Origin: Adiantum capillus-veneris
Taxonomy: Eukaryota > Streptophyta > Polypodiopsida > Polypodiales > Pteridaceae
Assembly: GCA_014529385.2 (NCBI GenBank)
Contig: CM043953.1
Location: 88,397,342 to 88,461,341, forward strand
Reading direction: 5' to 3'
Length of the DNA stretch: 64,000 bases
The notes below the pieces were generated by a model, which saw nothing but the letters and a program-made list of their open reading frames with translations, made no database searches and was not told where the DNA came from. This document shows, one piece after another, positions 45,521 to 54,759 of this stretch (the first letter of the stretch is position 1; every line of letters starts with the position of its first letter). A program made the translations under genes and the position numbers.

Positions 45521-45711
45521 TGTTGGGGTATAAAGCCCAATGTGGTCGCCCAGGTAAGTGGGCGGGCCGCCAGGTATGTACACATATTCTTTTGTTAAAA
45601 CCTAATAAGAACTACTATGCTCTACACATTACAGTAGAGCGAGTTCACCATATCGTCGTGCTCTTCTTCTCGCACTCTCTCTCGCGTCGCACTTCCACTC
45701 GTACTCCTTCA
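45521..45711 (+). repeat. Copia 3' LTR
   Basis: Same ends as the 5' LTR. Differences are C/G near position 118, A/G near 137 and G/A near 175. Followed by the ACAGA target duplication. Confidence 0.95.
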
Positions 45712-46219
45712 ACAGAGTCTAGCCTCGAGAACAAACCTTTATCAATGGAGCTCTACTTTCGAGATAGCCTACTTACTGTGATGGAGACAATGTCAAGCAC
45801 AACTCTTGCACAGCTCAGGCTAGATCTTACATGTGAAGAACTTCCACTTTTGCCAGAATTGTATGCATTCGGTCTCAACAACAAAAAGGTGCTTAAAAAA
45901 TGGATGAATTTTGATTGTCTTTAATACATTAAGACATAGAATCTAACTTTTTCTTCTTTTCAGATTCCAAGATGCAAGGAGAAAACAACATTGTGCAAAG
46001 AGTCACTCTCAAATACGGTTCACTTAATTGCTTCCACCAGAAGCTAGGTCACATACTTGTGCACGCAATGAGCTTTGATGCCATGCAAACCATGATGTAC
46101 TCTTCAAAATGACTAATACAGAGACATTTTGTGCCGCTCAAACAATGTTTAAAAAATGTACACTTTTCATTGTCTCAAAACTTTACAAATTGTGTTGTTT
46201 CTGTCAAGATGTATATAAG

Positions 46220-46462
46220 TTATTGCTCCCTTTCCTTGCTACTGGTCCCCTGTCCTCTCCCCCGGTTGCTGCCACTAGTCCCTTGTCCTCTCCCCCGGTT
46301 GCTACCACTGGTCCCCTGCCCTCTCCCCCGGTTGGCTGCCACCGCTCCCCTGCCCTCTTCCCCGATTGCTGCTACTTCTACTTCTGGGGACGCTGATCTC
46401 GGCATCCTTTCGCGTCGTTCAAAATCATGTGCCTCTTCCATGGCTTTCCATGCATCTTGCAC
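46220..46462 (-). pseudogene. Coiled-coil and Gly/Arg-repeat fragment
   Basis: Minus strand: DAWKAMEEAHDFERRER, then three copies of an 11-residue repeat (SNRGRGQGTSG), encoded by a 33-bp tandem DNA repeat at about 46236-46345. Upstream to about 46690 the minus strand keeps charged helical text (RTREEEARAEEFEQARIN) broken by several stops. RGQG-type repeats resemble RNA-binding tails, but no family is recognised. It could belong to a mobile element. Confidence 0.4.
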
Positions 46463-46469
46463 CTGTGAA

Positions 46470-47790
46470 GCTTCCCTCTATTCTTGCTCTTGCCATTGAC
46501 GTGTAGCCCATTCCTCTACTTCTGCGACGTCCGCATTATATTGATTTATTGCTTCTTGCATATTTTTTGAACCTCTTCTTGAGTCTGATTGTAGCACTAC
46601 GTCATTTCATTAATGCGAGCCTGTTCGAACTCCTCAGCTCTCGCCTCTTCCTCTCTTGTACGTCTGTTTAACGAGATTATAATATGCTAGATGGCCATTA
46701 TAGAAAAATGTCGCACATTGTTGGGGGTGTAGTTATGTAATTGAAGTTCCTGTAGAAGCGTGATAATAGAAAAGTAAGTAAAGACGTTTCTTCTTTTAAT
46801 ACAAATGTTGCAGCAAACAAACAATGAAACAACACAATTACTTACGTTGGAGAGGGGGAATGGGGGAACACACCCGACACCAACACAAGGGTCTCTCTAT
46901 AGCTCAGGATATCCATAGCACCCCTATCCTCTTGAAAAACACCTTCAAAAATACACTTCACACTAGCAGACCATAGCCTGCTCAATTTCCATTGTTCTCA
47001 CACTCCACAAATCCACCACACAATGCACACCTACTGCCATGGTCTGTCTCCACCCTTACACACGCTCGCAGCCACTTAATCTCACTCTCTGACACAAAAC
47101 ACCGTCGATCCAGGGGGTACACACTTCCATACTGCCGGCACCAAGGGGAAATATGAAAGCAGGAGAAAGAGAAGGGGGGAAGGGGAAACAACAGCAAGAG
47201 GGGGCAACGGTGGCTTGATTGCACTTCAAAAGGCATGTACACTGGTTTGCACTGCCATCACTATGGCCATTTTTAAAAAAAAGTTACAAAGGGGTTAGCT
47301 TGTCAGAGAACTCCGCTTTGCAGGCTTCAAACGGCACCAAAAAAGCCCCTAATTTGACTAAAATTTGATCTTTATAGGGGGGATTTAATTTTGGAATTTA
47401 TATTTTAATTGATCCATTTGGCACCTTGATTTGGTATTTTTTGGGAGGGGGGCACCGCTTTACTTTTTTTCCTCTGGTCTCTCTTTCTCTCTTTGCATTG
47501 AGAGGGGGGGCGAGGGCGGGGGGGGGGGGGAGGTGCAATAGCGACATCACTATTGCCCCTAGGATTATTATTTTTTTCTCATTATTTTTATCTCTTTGGG
47601 ACTACCCAAACTTTGCACTGCCCTTTTGGCTCCTCTTTGACGCTTGGCCACCTTTGTCCGGCTCCTTCTGTCTCTTCTCTCCCTCTATTTCTCTCTCCTC
47701 ATTTGCTCCTTTTTGGTCCTGGCGTGCTCTCCCTCCTTGTCTTTGTCTTTGCCCGGCCTTGCCTTCACCTTATACACATGGCGGCCTTCG
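46470..47790. other. No gene recognised
   Basis: Short ORFs on both strands without motifs. A G-run (47518-47531) and CT-rich sequence towards 47800. Confidence 0.4.
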
Positions 47791-47793
47791 GGC

Positions 47794-47798
<5 letters not shown>

Positions 47799-47867
<69 letters not shown>
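47799..47867. repeat. (CT)n microsatellite
   Basis: Uninterrupted CT repeat of about 68 bp. ORFs reading LSLSLS across it are artefacts. Confidence 0.97.
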
Positions 47868-47870
<3 letters not shown>

Positions 47871-47932
47871 TGCACACTGTTGGACCGCCCCTTTGGCACC
47901 TAATTCCCCGGCCCTCTCCCCTTCTTCCTATC

Positions 47933-48242
47933 GGGACTTCCCTCTACCTTATGGGAGGGGGGGCATTAGCAAGGTCGCTAATGCCTCCCTCCTATAGGCT
48001 TCCAAAATGAGGCCTCCTAGGCCGCGGGAACATGCCCCCACCTGGCATTGCCAGGTCAGCAATCTAGCCCGCCACCCATAGAGGGACTTCCCTCTAACTT
48101 ATGGGGGGGGGGGGGGGGGGGGGGGACATTAGCAAGGTCGCTAATGACTCCCTCCTATAGTGTTCCAAAATGAGGCCTCCTAGGCCGCGGGAACAAGCCC
48201 CCTCACGGCGTTGCCACATCAGCAATCAAGCCCGCCACCCAT
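47933..48242. repeat. ~150-bp tandem duplication with poly-G
   Basis: GGGACTTCCCTCTA at 47933 and 48083, each followed by a G run (short in the first, about 23 G at 48104-48126 in the second), CATTAGCAAGGTCGCTAATG (itself a dyad: CATTAGC..GCTAATG), CTCCTAGGCCGCGGGAACA and GCCCGCCACCCATAG. Period 150 bp. Confidence 0.9.
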
Positions 48243-50060
48243 AGCCCAGCGCGCCACCTGCACCGCCTCACGCTGGCGAAAATCCACTGACCCTCCCCCA
48301 TGCGCCCTTGCAGCGGAGGTATGGCTCAAGAGCCGCCACTGCAGTGCTTCAAGAGGTCGCCATCGCCACAACTCCACGGAGCTTGCCCACCTTCGTGATG
48401 CCAGTGGATTGGCCTTCTTTAGGTCAAATACCCCTTCCTCGCAACATACAGCTCCCCATGTGAGATTTTTTTCTCTGTCACTTGGCATCAGCCCCCCTTG
48501 GGTAGTCTTCATGGCCTTAAAAAAACCCCTTTGAAAAACCTTCTTACTAAACTCCCCCCCCACTTCATAAGCTTGTCACACTTGACTCCGAATTCGGTTC
48601 CCTGAGTTGCAAAGCCCGCCGAATTCCCACTATGCCGGTCCTGGGTCGGGAAAATCTTACCGCCTTCTGCCCGTTTTGAGCTCGCTATCCGAGGCCGCCC
48701 AAAAATCAAGGAAATTACCTACATTGTCCTCCCTAGCACGTGCCGCTAATTTCGACTTGCCATATCTTGCTGACCATGAACCCAATTGACAACCTGTCAA
48801 TTTGTGCTAGCTCCACATGATGCATACTATCTTCAAGAACCTTGGCGAGACCAAAACGATGCCAGATAGCACATCTTTCAATGGAGGAAAATGGGCTCAG
48901 ACCCGCCCCTCGAAAAAAGAAGACAGGCACGCTCCATAGATTCACGCTCTAACTTGCTAAGCAAAGCTCCGATTCGCAATCCAAGAAGACATGCACGCTC
49001 CATAATTCGCGCTCTACACACTCACACGAGCCTAGGCTACCTATCCTTAGCTTCCCTATCCATCGGGGATCTACAAGACCTACATTTAAACTTCAGTATC
49101 TTGAGCACCAGGGCTCCATTTGACGAGCCGTCTAGACCGACTTCTAGAGCACACTGAACACTACATTCCAAAGCACTAACTTGGCATTTTGGACACCTTC
49201 ATCTGCTACCCCAATTGAGCTCTATTTGAGCCTCCTTGGCCTAAAAATCCGCATTGAGCATCCTTTTTCGCTACCCTTTGGTTGCCCAGCACCTTGGTAC
49301 CTACCCTAGCCTTCTGCATTGCACCTGCCTGCCATCTTTGCTTGGCATAGACCATTTTCCAGCTCGGACCGACTTTGGCTGCGACTTTGGATGCACCAGT
49401 GTTTGGTACATCCAAAATTTGAATGAGGAGCAACAAGGCATTCAAACAAGTTCTCCAGCCACAGCTATAGTCATCAACCTACGTGGGCACGGTTACCCGT
49501 TCATGCCGAATGTTATTCCCTAGATCATGTTCTAACAAAACATGCTCTACACAGCATACAAGTTTTTTCGCGGCACTGCATACGTAACCACTTAAGTCAG
49601 TAACACATTACAAAGAGACACTACTTCCAAATGTACCCAGATGTGCCTTACGTTTCTACACGACCGTGAAACAACCTCCTTTGCCGGAGTTTGCGTAGTA
49701 GACAATCTTATTTTCAATGTCAAATAACAACAAACTCCAATGATCACTACACCAAAACCATCAAAGATGAGGAGAAAGAGCTTAAAGCCAACATGGTTTT
49801 TACAAGGCAAGAAGAAACTCACGATTGATTGTATGCAGTGACCAGAAGATGCGCTACATCAGAATTGAAAGAATTGACTCTGCTAAACTAGCCTATCAGA
49901 GCCAAAAAGGAAACTCCGTTGCTTTGCAGCATAGACGAGATCAGTGGATCTATTACTTATATTTTCTTCTCAACCTCAGCGAGTAGAAGCCAGATAGCGT
50001 GCCTAACATGAATCAATGGCAGAGATTAGACTTAAGATATTTCAGCGGACTGTCATCACT
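48243..50060. other. No gene recognised
   Basis: 48,243-49,500 is GC-balanced with several short ORFs on both strands, none recognisable; CACGCTCCATA is repeated at 48929 and 48992. 49,500-50,060 shows nothing. Confidence 0.4.
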
Positions 50061-50064
50061 GCCA

Positions 50065-50400
50065 CAAACCCATGAGTCAATATCGAGCGACTAAGGTAGC
50101 TATCAAATTCCATAAGCCACTGACTCGCTTGGTATTGACCCATGTCTTAGCGGTAGTGATCCATCTAATGAACCAAGCCTAACTTTTGAAGAAAAACTTG
50201 AGATGTAACACAGCAAGGTTGACAACTGTCGCGAAGACATGGGTCAATACCGAGCGAGTGGTATCACTATCCAATTCCATAAGCCACTGACTCGCTTGGT
50301 ATTGACCCATGTATTCTTAGTGAGCCATTCAATGAATCAATTGTGACTTATAAAGAGCTTGAGAAGTACCACAAAGCAATGTTGACGACCGCATCTGTTG
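50065..50400. repeat. Two ~168-bp units, each with a hairpin
   Basis: Hairpin 1: arms at 50069-50090 and 50121-50144 (ACTCGCTTGGTATTGACCCA on the right arm). Hairpin 2: arms at 50237-50259 and 50288-50312, one mismatch over about 23 bp. Both have the loop text CCAATTCCATAAGCC. After each hairpin a similar tail follows (CCATCTAATGAACCAAGCCT versus CCATTCAATGAATCAATTGT). The arm sequence TCGCTTGGTA-TGACC is the same motif found in the hairpins at 51.5, 53.2 and 54.6 kb. Confidence 0.88.
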
Positions 50401-50992
50401 CGTTGGAGTTGGAGAAACTGCGCATGCACAGGAAGTCTTGTTGATTAAGGTTGAAAATGCAAGCCTCCTCTGACCTTCCAAGCAGCAGTATTTGTGCATG
50501 CAAAGGCACTGACCTGATCAGAACTTGCAACTCCTCTTCGTTCTCTACATTGATTTGCTTAAAAATAATCGACTCATCTGATAAAGGCTCCTCGCTGGAT
50601 GGCCCTTCTGAAGTAGAGCCTTTCCCTTGCCTTTCTTGAGCTTTATCAGTGGCTGCCTTAGGCTCCTTCCTAAGAGGCACAGAGTCCTCCCTAACAAGAA
50701 AGGGCTCCTCCCTTACAGACATAGGATCCTCCCTTATAGGTGCAGGCTCCGGATCCTCCATGCCTTGCTCATTTTCCTTTATAATTGGCTCCTCCATAAA
50801 TGTATCTGTTTCTTCAATGACCACCTCAGGGTCCACCCTGTCCAGCTCATGCCCCTCATCAGCCTGCCCATCTGTGTCATCCCTCTCGACCCGTGATCAT
50901 GTCCTTCTACTGTTTAATCCAGCCCTAGAAGGCTCTGTCTGTCGTGTACGGGGACGGAGAGGGGGGATGGTAAGAATATCCATTGTTCTCAT
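50348..50992 (-). CDS. Acidic, repeat-bearing coding segment following the H3-like exon
   Basis: Minus strand. One frame from 50992 to 50351 with a single TGA near 50896. From 50836: MDPEVVIEETDTFMEEPI. It is strongly acidic, with a degenerate repeat (REDPMSVREEP, LVREDSVPLRKEP), then a Ser/Glu stretch and a less charged C-terminus (ENEEELQVLIRSVPLHAQIL, NLNQQDFLCM). No family recognised. It begins only 18 bp after the H3-like frame stops, and a GTGAGT donor at that point plus an acceptor-like CACGACAG near 50939 allow splicing to it. If so it would be an acidic C-terminal extension of the H3-like protein; otherwise it is an adjacent gene. Confidence 0.45.
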
Positions 50993-51010
50993 AGCTCGGA
51001 TAGGTACTCA

Positions 51011-51388
51011 CTGAAGCAGCCCATCATAGTGGAAGCGCAACCTCCGAAGAGTGTCAAAATCCCGCGGCATGATAGTAACGCGGTGTGCATGGACAGCCAG
51101 TATATATCCATCACTGAAGAATTCAATGAGGTAGTCTTTTTCAATTTCTTGCAAGCAGAGGAGTGCACTGCTGGGCAATCGCATGCTGACTCTCCACTGC
51201 TCGTAAATCTCTCTCACTATTGCTGGAAAGGAAGATGTGGAATGGCCGGTTGCATGTGTCGTTTGATCCTTCGTAGCTCTTGCAGTACACCTCTGTGCGC
51301 CTCATATCGGCGTCTTCTTGCTTGAGCATTCAAAGAGTCACATGTTTCCCTTCTAGCGTGGCCTTTGCACAAGGCATCTCTACAACTG
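51011..51388 (-). pseudogene. Divergent histone H3-fold exon
   Basis: Minus strand, preceded by an acceptor TTCTATTATTCCAG at about 51402-51389. Reading: ..NAQARRRRYEAHRGVLQELRR corresponds to the H3 text before and in helix alpha-N (K-P-H-R-Y-R-P-G-T-V-A-L-R-E-I). Then IPHLPF, a one-base frame change near 51219, and IVREIYEQWRVSMRLPSSAL, LCLQEIEKDYLIEFFSDGY, ILAVHAHRVTIMPRDFDTLR. The order and spacing match H3 helices alpha-1 to alpha-3. The alpha-1/loop-1 region has the canonical H3 length, not the longer CENH3 loop, and VTIMP-x-D is canonical. Only about one third of positions are conserved, far below any normal H3 of a plant. Ends at TGA or at a GTGAGT donor (51005-51000 region). One frameshift implies decay or a sequencing error. 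Confidence 0.75.
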
Positions 51389-51490
51389 GAATAATAGAAA
51401 ACGACATGTCATTTGTTGCACAAGGGACTTAAGATTTCTAGGGTCAGCACAAAGCAAAGAAGTGCACCAAATATGATTGTATTGCCTCTA

Positions 51491-51850
51491 CTCGCTTGGT
51501 ACTGACCTCAAAAAAGGTTAGTACCAAGCGAACAGGTGCAACAGACAGAGTTTCCCTTCCCTTATTTGCTTGGTACTGACCTCAGAAAAGTGTAATAGCA
51601 AACATCATTTCTATTTTTTGAGGTCAGTACCAAGCGACAGGTGCATAGAATAGAGTTTGCCTTCCCTTATTCGCTTGGTACTGACCTCAGAAAAGCGTAA
51701 TAGCAAACATCATTTATATTTTCTGAGGTCAGTACCAAGCAAATAGGTGTATCGAACAGGGTTTGGCTTCCCTTGTTCGCTTGGTACTAACCTCAGAAAA
51801 GTGTAATAGCAAACATCATTTATATTTTTTGAGGTCAGTACCAAGCGAAC
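51491..51850. repeat. Tandem hairpin array, first block (4 hairpins, ~105-bp period)
   Basis: Left arms TCGCTTGGTACTGACCTCAG at 51492 (shorter loop), 51566, 51671 and 51777; right arms CTGAGGTCAGTACCAAGCGA-type at about 51516, 51618, 51723 and 51830. Arms pair over 17-25 bp with 0-2 mismatches. Spacers contain CAGGTGCAACAAACAGGG-type text and TTCCCTTATT. Loops of units 2-4 share GTGTAATAGCAAACATCATT. The array continues at 53075 beyond a LINE insertion. Confidence 0.95.
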
Positions 51851-51862
51851 AGGTGCAACAAA

Positions 51863-53074
51863 ATACCAATGTGAAGTAGGCGAACGAGAGCTCCGGTGAA
51901 CTCAAGATGAGTCCATGCTAACCTAACTGTCATGTCGTGCCCTCCCATCACCTCCCCTAATTTGGGGGGGTGGTACCCCTACTTCTCCCTCCCACATCTA
52001 CCTCTCATGAAAACGCATGGTGGTACTTCAACCCACCACCTCACTCGGACCACTCATCAACTAGAACCTAGGCCCTGCTTTTCAGGCATGTCCATCTAGT
52101 CTATTTAACCAGCAACTTTTTCAAAACCTCCCTCAAGGTTTTGCAGAGCAACTATGGAAAGCTTGGAAAAGTGGTGATGCCTTTCCAAGGGACACTCCCA
52201 CAACACCAGTAGGCCCGCATCCAAGCCCTCCTCATGAGGTCCCCGCTTGGTCCTCCCCTGATGGTACCCTTAGCGTTCTCCACCACACAGCCTGGGAGTG
52301 GATGTTGTCAACACGAGAGTTAACAATCCTCGAGGTAAGCCGTTGGTAATTATGTCTACCTCAAGTGCAGAAGAGCAGTGGAAGATATCCCACACCTTTT
52401 CCTCAACTACCAAACCAACACCCCCATCCTTTCCCCCTTAGTCAAAACCCTTGGCCACCAATTAGGGTGGAAACAGCTACTCTTAGGGGACTCACCTGGA
52501 CTCCTCTCTGACTTTTGGAATAGGTTTAGGGAAGAATTCTTATGGATTATTTGTAAGCTCAAAACTTCTTTCCTTTTTGTTCCCAATTTTCAAGCTCCCA
52601 GTTTGAAGATCTTATTTGTTGGATGCTCTGTGCAGGATGCTAACCTCAAGCTGGAACAAATGAGGATCCACAGGCATAGAGTCTCAATTTTCAAAGACTC
52701 TCTGGATGCAAGAAGGGATGAAGACCTGCAGGAATTTCTCGACGACAATGGCTCTCTAGATGTTATCTATAATTGGGTACAGGAGATGAAGGATGAAGTA
52801 CTTGAGCTAGCCAGTAAATATGAGGAAGCCCTGAACTTTGCCAAAAAGCTTCAGGAAGAGATAGACTGGCTGTGACGAAAAAGGATTAACTTCTAACTGT
52901 TTATTGCCAGTTGTATCCCCCGAAAATTAGTAGACCACTTTTTGTAAAGTTTGAAACTTGGCCTTTGGGCCTGTCCCTAGTGTTTTCTAACTCTCATCCC
53001 CCTCCATGGGTTTTAAGTTGTCATTTTGCTTCTCCCTTATAAATTCAAAACGCGTATTTGGTATAAAAAAAATT
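51863..53074 (+). mobile_element. 5'-truncated LINE inserted in the hairpin array
   Basis: Flanked by a 12-bp target duplication AGGTGCAACAAA (51851-51862 and 53075-53086) and ending in GTATAAAAAAAATT, an A-rich tail. Inside, 52378-52875 reads EDIPHLFLNYQTNTPILSPL, the position of the zinc-binding zf-RVT motif (C-x..E-D-I-P-H-L-F-x-x-C); here the usual following Cys is replaced by Tyr. A charged helical tail ends at TGA 52873-52875. Upstream 51863-52377 is decayed ORF2. RT motifs are absent because of 5' truncation, as is typical for LINE insertions. Confidence 0.85.
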
Positions 53075-53340
53075 AGGTGCAACAAACAGGGTTTACCTTC
53101 CCTTATTCGCTTAGTACTGACCTCAGAAAACTATAATAGCAAACATCATTTATATTTTCTGAGGTCAGTACCAAGCAAATAGGTGCATCGAACAAAGTTT
53201 GACTTCCCTTATTCGCTTGGTACTGACCTCAGAAAAGTGTAATAGCAAACATCATTAATAAAGATGATGGTCAGTACCAAGCGAACAGGTGCAACAAACA
53301 GGGTTTACCTTCCCTTATTCACTTGGTACTGACCACGTAA
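53075..53340. repeat. Tandem hairpin array, second block (2.5 hairpins)
   Basis: Hairpins at 53107-53178 and 53213-53284 (106-bp period) and a lone left arm at 53319-53335. Same arm, loop and spacer text as the block at 51491-51850; the second has a rearranged right arm (TAAAGATGATGGTCAGTACC). With the LINE removed, the two blocks form one array of about six and a half units. Confidence 0.95.
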
Positions 53341-53791
53341 AATACAAGTGAACAAAAGTGTAGTAGAATACCTCTTCACTGTGTGTAGAGTTCTGTGTCA
53401 CTAAAGCACTGCAGAACGGGAGTAAGAGGAGGATGCCCAAAAAGGAGGAGCAATAGAGAATAAGAGGAGATGCACAAAAAGGGTTGGGAGCACATAAGAG
53501 ATGGTTTGCTTACCGCATAGCATCGATGGGGGTAGAGTTAAAACGATGGGCAGTAGAGAATGCGAAAAGAGACAGAAGAGCACTCATCTGGGGCGAGGGT
53601 ATAGTTAAAATGTTTGGTAGGGGTACTGCCTCTAGACTTAGAATGCTTACCTCGGCGAGGGTGACAACTTCACTTATGCGCATGATTGCACCCGAGACTG
53701 TGGTTGGTAGATCGTACCTCATGGGAATTTGATCCCATTTATTACTGGTTGTCCTTGTGAGCACAACCCACGTGCCTTATTTGAGTGACTG
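53341..53791 (-). other. Possible upstream exon of the H3-like gene, uncertain
   Basis: Minus strand 53764-53513 is open (reads TTSNKWDQIPMRYDLPTTVS) and ends at a good donor ATGCG/GTAAGC. If it belongs to the H3-like gene, the hairpin array and LINE lie in its intron. No motif supports this; it may be chance. Confidence 0.2.
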
Positions 53792-54033
53792 TTTAGAGTC
53801 AGACGCTGATCGTCCTTGCAATCGCCATCTCCATCTCCAAGTAGAACAAACAGGTCGCCGTGCCTTTTCCTTTTGTGCGCTCTTCCCCTTGGCCACCTCT
53901 CATGATCCTACATTTAGAGTCAGACGCCGATCGCCCTTGCAGTCACCATCTCCATCTCCAAGTAGAACAAACAGATCGCCGTTGCTTTTGGCTTTTTTTC
54001 ACTCTTCCCCTTGGCCACCTCTTGTGATCCTAC
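53792..54033. repeat. 121-bp tandem duplication
   Basis: TTTAGAGTCAGACGC at 53792 and 53913; both copies continue with CCATCTCCATCTCCAAGTAG and CTCTTCCCCTTGGCCACCTC. About 90% similar by eye. Confidence 0.92.
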
Positions 54034-54193
54034 GTTGAGTAACCTCCACTGGTTTGAGTCCTTTGCTTCCGCGTTGCCATTGTCCTTGCCTTCGCCTTTT
54101 GTTCCTCTTCCTCCTGGCCACCTTCTCGTTCTTGCTCTCAGCGACTTGCGACATCACCATCCAACTCGGCACCATTGGATATTGCAAAGACAG

Positions 54194-54305
<112 letters not shown>

Positions 54306-54587
54306 TGTGTGTTGTTAACTGTGTGCGCACCGAAGCCACTGCGTTACGAGGTTAGAGCACAATGGGAACAACACTCCAAGGGCCAAAGAGTGGTTGTTAG
54401 GGTAAGATTAGAAGTCTCGCACCACATGGTTGGAATAATTACTCCTTATGTGACCGTGCCTGAGTTGTTATTCAATGCTATGTTTGGGCATAGTGAGTGA
54501 GTAGGCCTATATATCTATTACTGATAACATTAAATGCTATGTTCTAATCCACCTGTTTCGAATGGACGTGGGTATAGTGGAAATTCA

Positions 54588-54759
54588 ACTTGGGTCAGAA
54601 CCAAGCAAATAGGGCCCTTCGGAGATTCTTGGGGCCCATATTCGCTTGGTTCTGACTCAAGTGACGTCACCTATTATGACATTAGCGCACGGGACAGAAC
54701 CAAGTGAATAGAGACCTTGAGGGATACTCGAGGATCAATATTTGCTTGGTTATGACACC
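54588..54759. repeat. Two further hairpins of the same motif family
   Basis: Hairpin 1: arms 54588-54617 and 54632-54662, ACTTGGGTCAGAACCAAGC pairing with GCTTGGTTCTGACTCAAGT, extended by GGGCCC on each side of the loop. Hairpin 2: arms 54691-54710 and 54738-54759 (GGGACAGAACCAAG; CTTGGTTATGACACC). The core GGTCAGAACCAAGC is the motif of the 51.5-kb array with one changed base pair. The second hairpin borders the next gene. Confidence 0.9.

Larger units (their letters stand above)
40915..45711 (+). mobile_element. Ty1/copia LTR retrotransposon, 4.8 kb, recent insertion
   Basis: LTRs 40915-41105 and 45521-45711, each 191 bp, with three differences (about 1.6%). Target duplication ACAGA at 40910-40914 and 45712-45716. 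Primer site TGGTATCAGAGCT at 41108-41120 and a polypurine tract AAATGGGGGG before the 3' LTR. One gag-pol reading path runs from 42202 to 45431 in copia order (gag, protease, integrase, RT, RNase H), with one stop, one frameshift and one large in-frame deletion. The leader from primer site to gag is unusually long (about 1.08 kb). Confidence 0.97.
39842..46030 (+). pseudogene. Unrecognised multi-exon gene, interrupted by a copia insertion
   Basis: Candidate exons in order. 39842-about 40190: hydrophobic start (LLLFFMFVLTFLCILVH), later NDFVEAFKGQVKEVKVYAQ, donor-like AAG/GTTGCA. About 40309-40573: acceptor TATGTTTCAG, then DWQPIESIVRIFDAFHAFIG, FFYDMSYLEPRTSFGWGR, donor-like GTAAGT. About 40882-40914 plus 45717-45888: acceptor CATCTTCTTAG, GQLIPLNQDTE before and SSLENKPLSMELYFRD after the insertion, in frame when the copia element and one target copy are removed; donor AAG/GTGCTT. 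45964-46055: acceptor TTCTTCTTTTCAG, in-frame end at TAG. No family recognised. The exon pattern argues for a host gene; the first exon is the least certain. Confidence 0.5.

Noticed and set aside
50900-50992. An H3-like N-terminal tail (PRTRQTEPS resembles ARTKQTARKS)
   Set aside because: It lies downstream of the H3 core on the coding strand and may be intronic; short basic similarity is likely chance.
51011-51388. CENH3 (centromeric H3) identity
   Set aside because: The alpha-1 to loop-1 segment has canonical H3 length and VTIMP-x-D is canonical; the CENH3 signatures are not seen.
51491-53340. CRISPR or integron-like repeat array
   Set aside because: Spacer sequences are themselves repeats and the context is eukaryotic with LINE insertion and introns.
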